Source: Prevotella sp. (GTDB lineage: Bacteria > Bacteroidota > Bacteroidia > Bacteroidales > Bacteroidaceae). From it: DNA of 64,000 nt. Where the stretch lies: assembly GCA_024682415.1 (NCBI GenBank), contig JAIKZG010000002.1, positions 1 through 64,000 of the forward strand. The letters run 5' to 3'. Positions 63,277 through 64,000 of this stretch are shown one piece after another. Numbering within the stretch: the first letter of the stretch is position 1; each line of letters starts with the position of its first letter. Below the pieces are notes generated by a model. The model was not told the DNA's origin and made no database searches. It worked only from the letters and a program-made list of their open reading frames with translations. A program made the position numbers and the translations under genes.

Positions 63277-63972
63277 TTATTTTTTCTTCTGTCCATAATA
63301 AGCATTAGGGCCATGCTTACGGCTGTAATGTTTTTCTACGAGCAAAGGATTCATAGTCGTAGATGGATTTACTGAATAAGACACAAAAGCCATCTTTGCC
63401 ACCTGCTCCATTACAACAGCGTTGTAAACAGCATTATCAGGGTCTTTACCCCAAGAGAACGGACCATGATTCTTTACCAACACGCCCGGAGTGTCGTCAG
63501 CCTTCAAATCCTTGAAACGCTCAACGATTACATTACCAGTTTCCAATTCATATTCACCCTTCACCTCTGCTTCATTCATATCGCGAGTGCAAGGAATATC
63601 ATCATGGAAATAGTCGGCATGAGTAGTGCCGATATTTGGAATGTCCTTGCCAGCCTGTGCCCAAGCCGTAGCGTATGTAGAGTGAGTGTGAACGATACCG
63701 CCTATATTTGGGAACGCACGATAAAGCACGAGGTGAGTAGGAGTATCTGATGAAGGATTCAAATCGCCCTCAACTACCTTTCCTGTCTCAAGGTCTACGA
63801 CTACCATGTCGCTCGCCTTCATAACATCATAACTTACGCCTGACGGCTTGATAACCACCAAACCTTTCTCACGGTCAATGCCCGAAACATTACCCCATGT
63901 GAATATTACCAAGTTGTGCTTCACCAAATCAAGGTTCGCACGAAAAACCTTTTCTTTTAGTTCTTCTAACAT
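63277..63972 (-). CDS. araD: L-ribulose-5-phosphate 4-epimerase
   Basis: 231 residues of the class II aldolase/epimerase family: [29 protein letters not shown], zinc ligands in [17 protein letters not shown], then [13 protein letters not shown] and [14 protein letters not shown]. Produces D-xylulose-5-P. First gene of the operon in this window; its promoter lies at or beyond 63973-64000. Confidence 0.96.
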   Translation of the reverse strand: MLEELKEKVFRANLDLVKHNLVIFTWGNVSGIDREKGLVVIKPSGVSYDVMKASDMVVVDLETGKVVEGDLNPSSDTPTHLVLYRAFPNIGGIVHTHSTYATAWAQAGKDIPNIGTTHADYFHDDIPCTRDMNEAEVKGEYELETGNVIVERFKDLKADDTPGVLVKNHGPFSWGKDPDNAVYNAVVMEQVAKMAFVSYSVNPSTTMNPLLVEKHYSRKHGPNAYYGQKKK

Positions 63973-64000
63973 ATTTATCTTTTTTATTCTTATATCTGTC

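Overview
The window comes from a Bacteroidales chromosome, most likely Prevotella/Segatella-like. The evidence is the repeated use of the Bacteroidetes promoter form (TTG about 19-21 nt upstream of TAnnTTTG), a large type II-C-like Cas9, fimbrillin and Fib_succ_major surface proteins, a type IX-like sorting tail, and families typical of the phylum (DUF4230, DUF4837, DMP19).

Layout. Bases 1-1385 hold the 5' part of a phage/ICE-type polyvalent protein gene on the minus strand; it has no ATG and stops against a CRISPR array. Bases 1395-9270 are a complete CRISPR-Cas9 locus. It has 21 repeats of 47 bp with 20 spacers, cas2, cas1 and cas9 on the minus strand, and a tracrRNA on the plus strand divergent from cas9. 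Every repeat appears to carry its own promoter. Bases 9482-16332 are mostly minus strand and hold a KDG kinase, an RluA-like N-terminal fragment (plus strand), an AspT/YidE-type transporter, a pyridoxamine kinase, a YiiX-like hydrolase, the c-di-AMP synthase cdaA and folP. murF follows on the plus strand. A 1.6-kb gene-free stretch (17775-19457) is full of minisatellite repeats in both orientations and carries an orphan promoter.

Bases 19458-22515 hold fabD and a GH13 amylase fused to an AlaX-type tRNA-editing domain. Three glycosyltransferases (22709-25647) follow on the plus strand. Bases 25792-35787 are a tight minus-strand gene train, mazG to cinA, holding mainly tRNA, translation and quality-control genes: rnz, rlmN, pdxA, smpB, map, tsaD. 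valS is on the plus strand. After truA comes an ECF sigma / anti-sigma / Spy-like stress module.

Bases 41574-48425 form a small defence island. It has a YoeB-type toxin-antitoxin pair behind a tandemly repeated promoter element, and a two-gene system made of a GIY-YIG/helicase/Eco57I-like methylase giant plus its M subunit. This is followed by a structured RNA with an intrinsic terminator and by a 13-copy 42-bp minisatellite. A second, covarying copy of the structured RNA lies in the leader of a fimbrillin-like gene at 55.6 kb. The right end is an arabinose operon (araD, araA, araB, GH51 arabinofuranosidase, transketolase, rpiB).

Most noteworthy: the paired structured RNAs, one arranged like a transcription attenuator ahead of the restriction genes; the promoter inside every CRISPR repeat; the amylase-AlaX fusion; and the stand-alone RluA N-terminal domain. 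Functional names rest on motif recognition by eye, without database searches.
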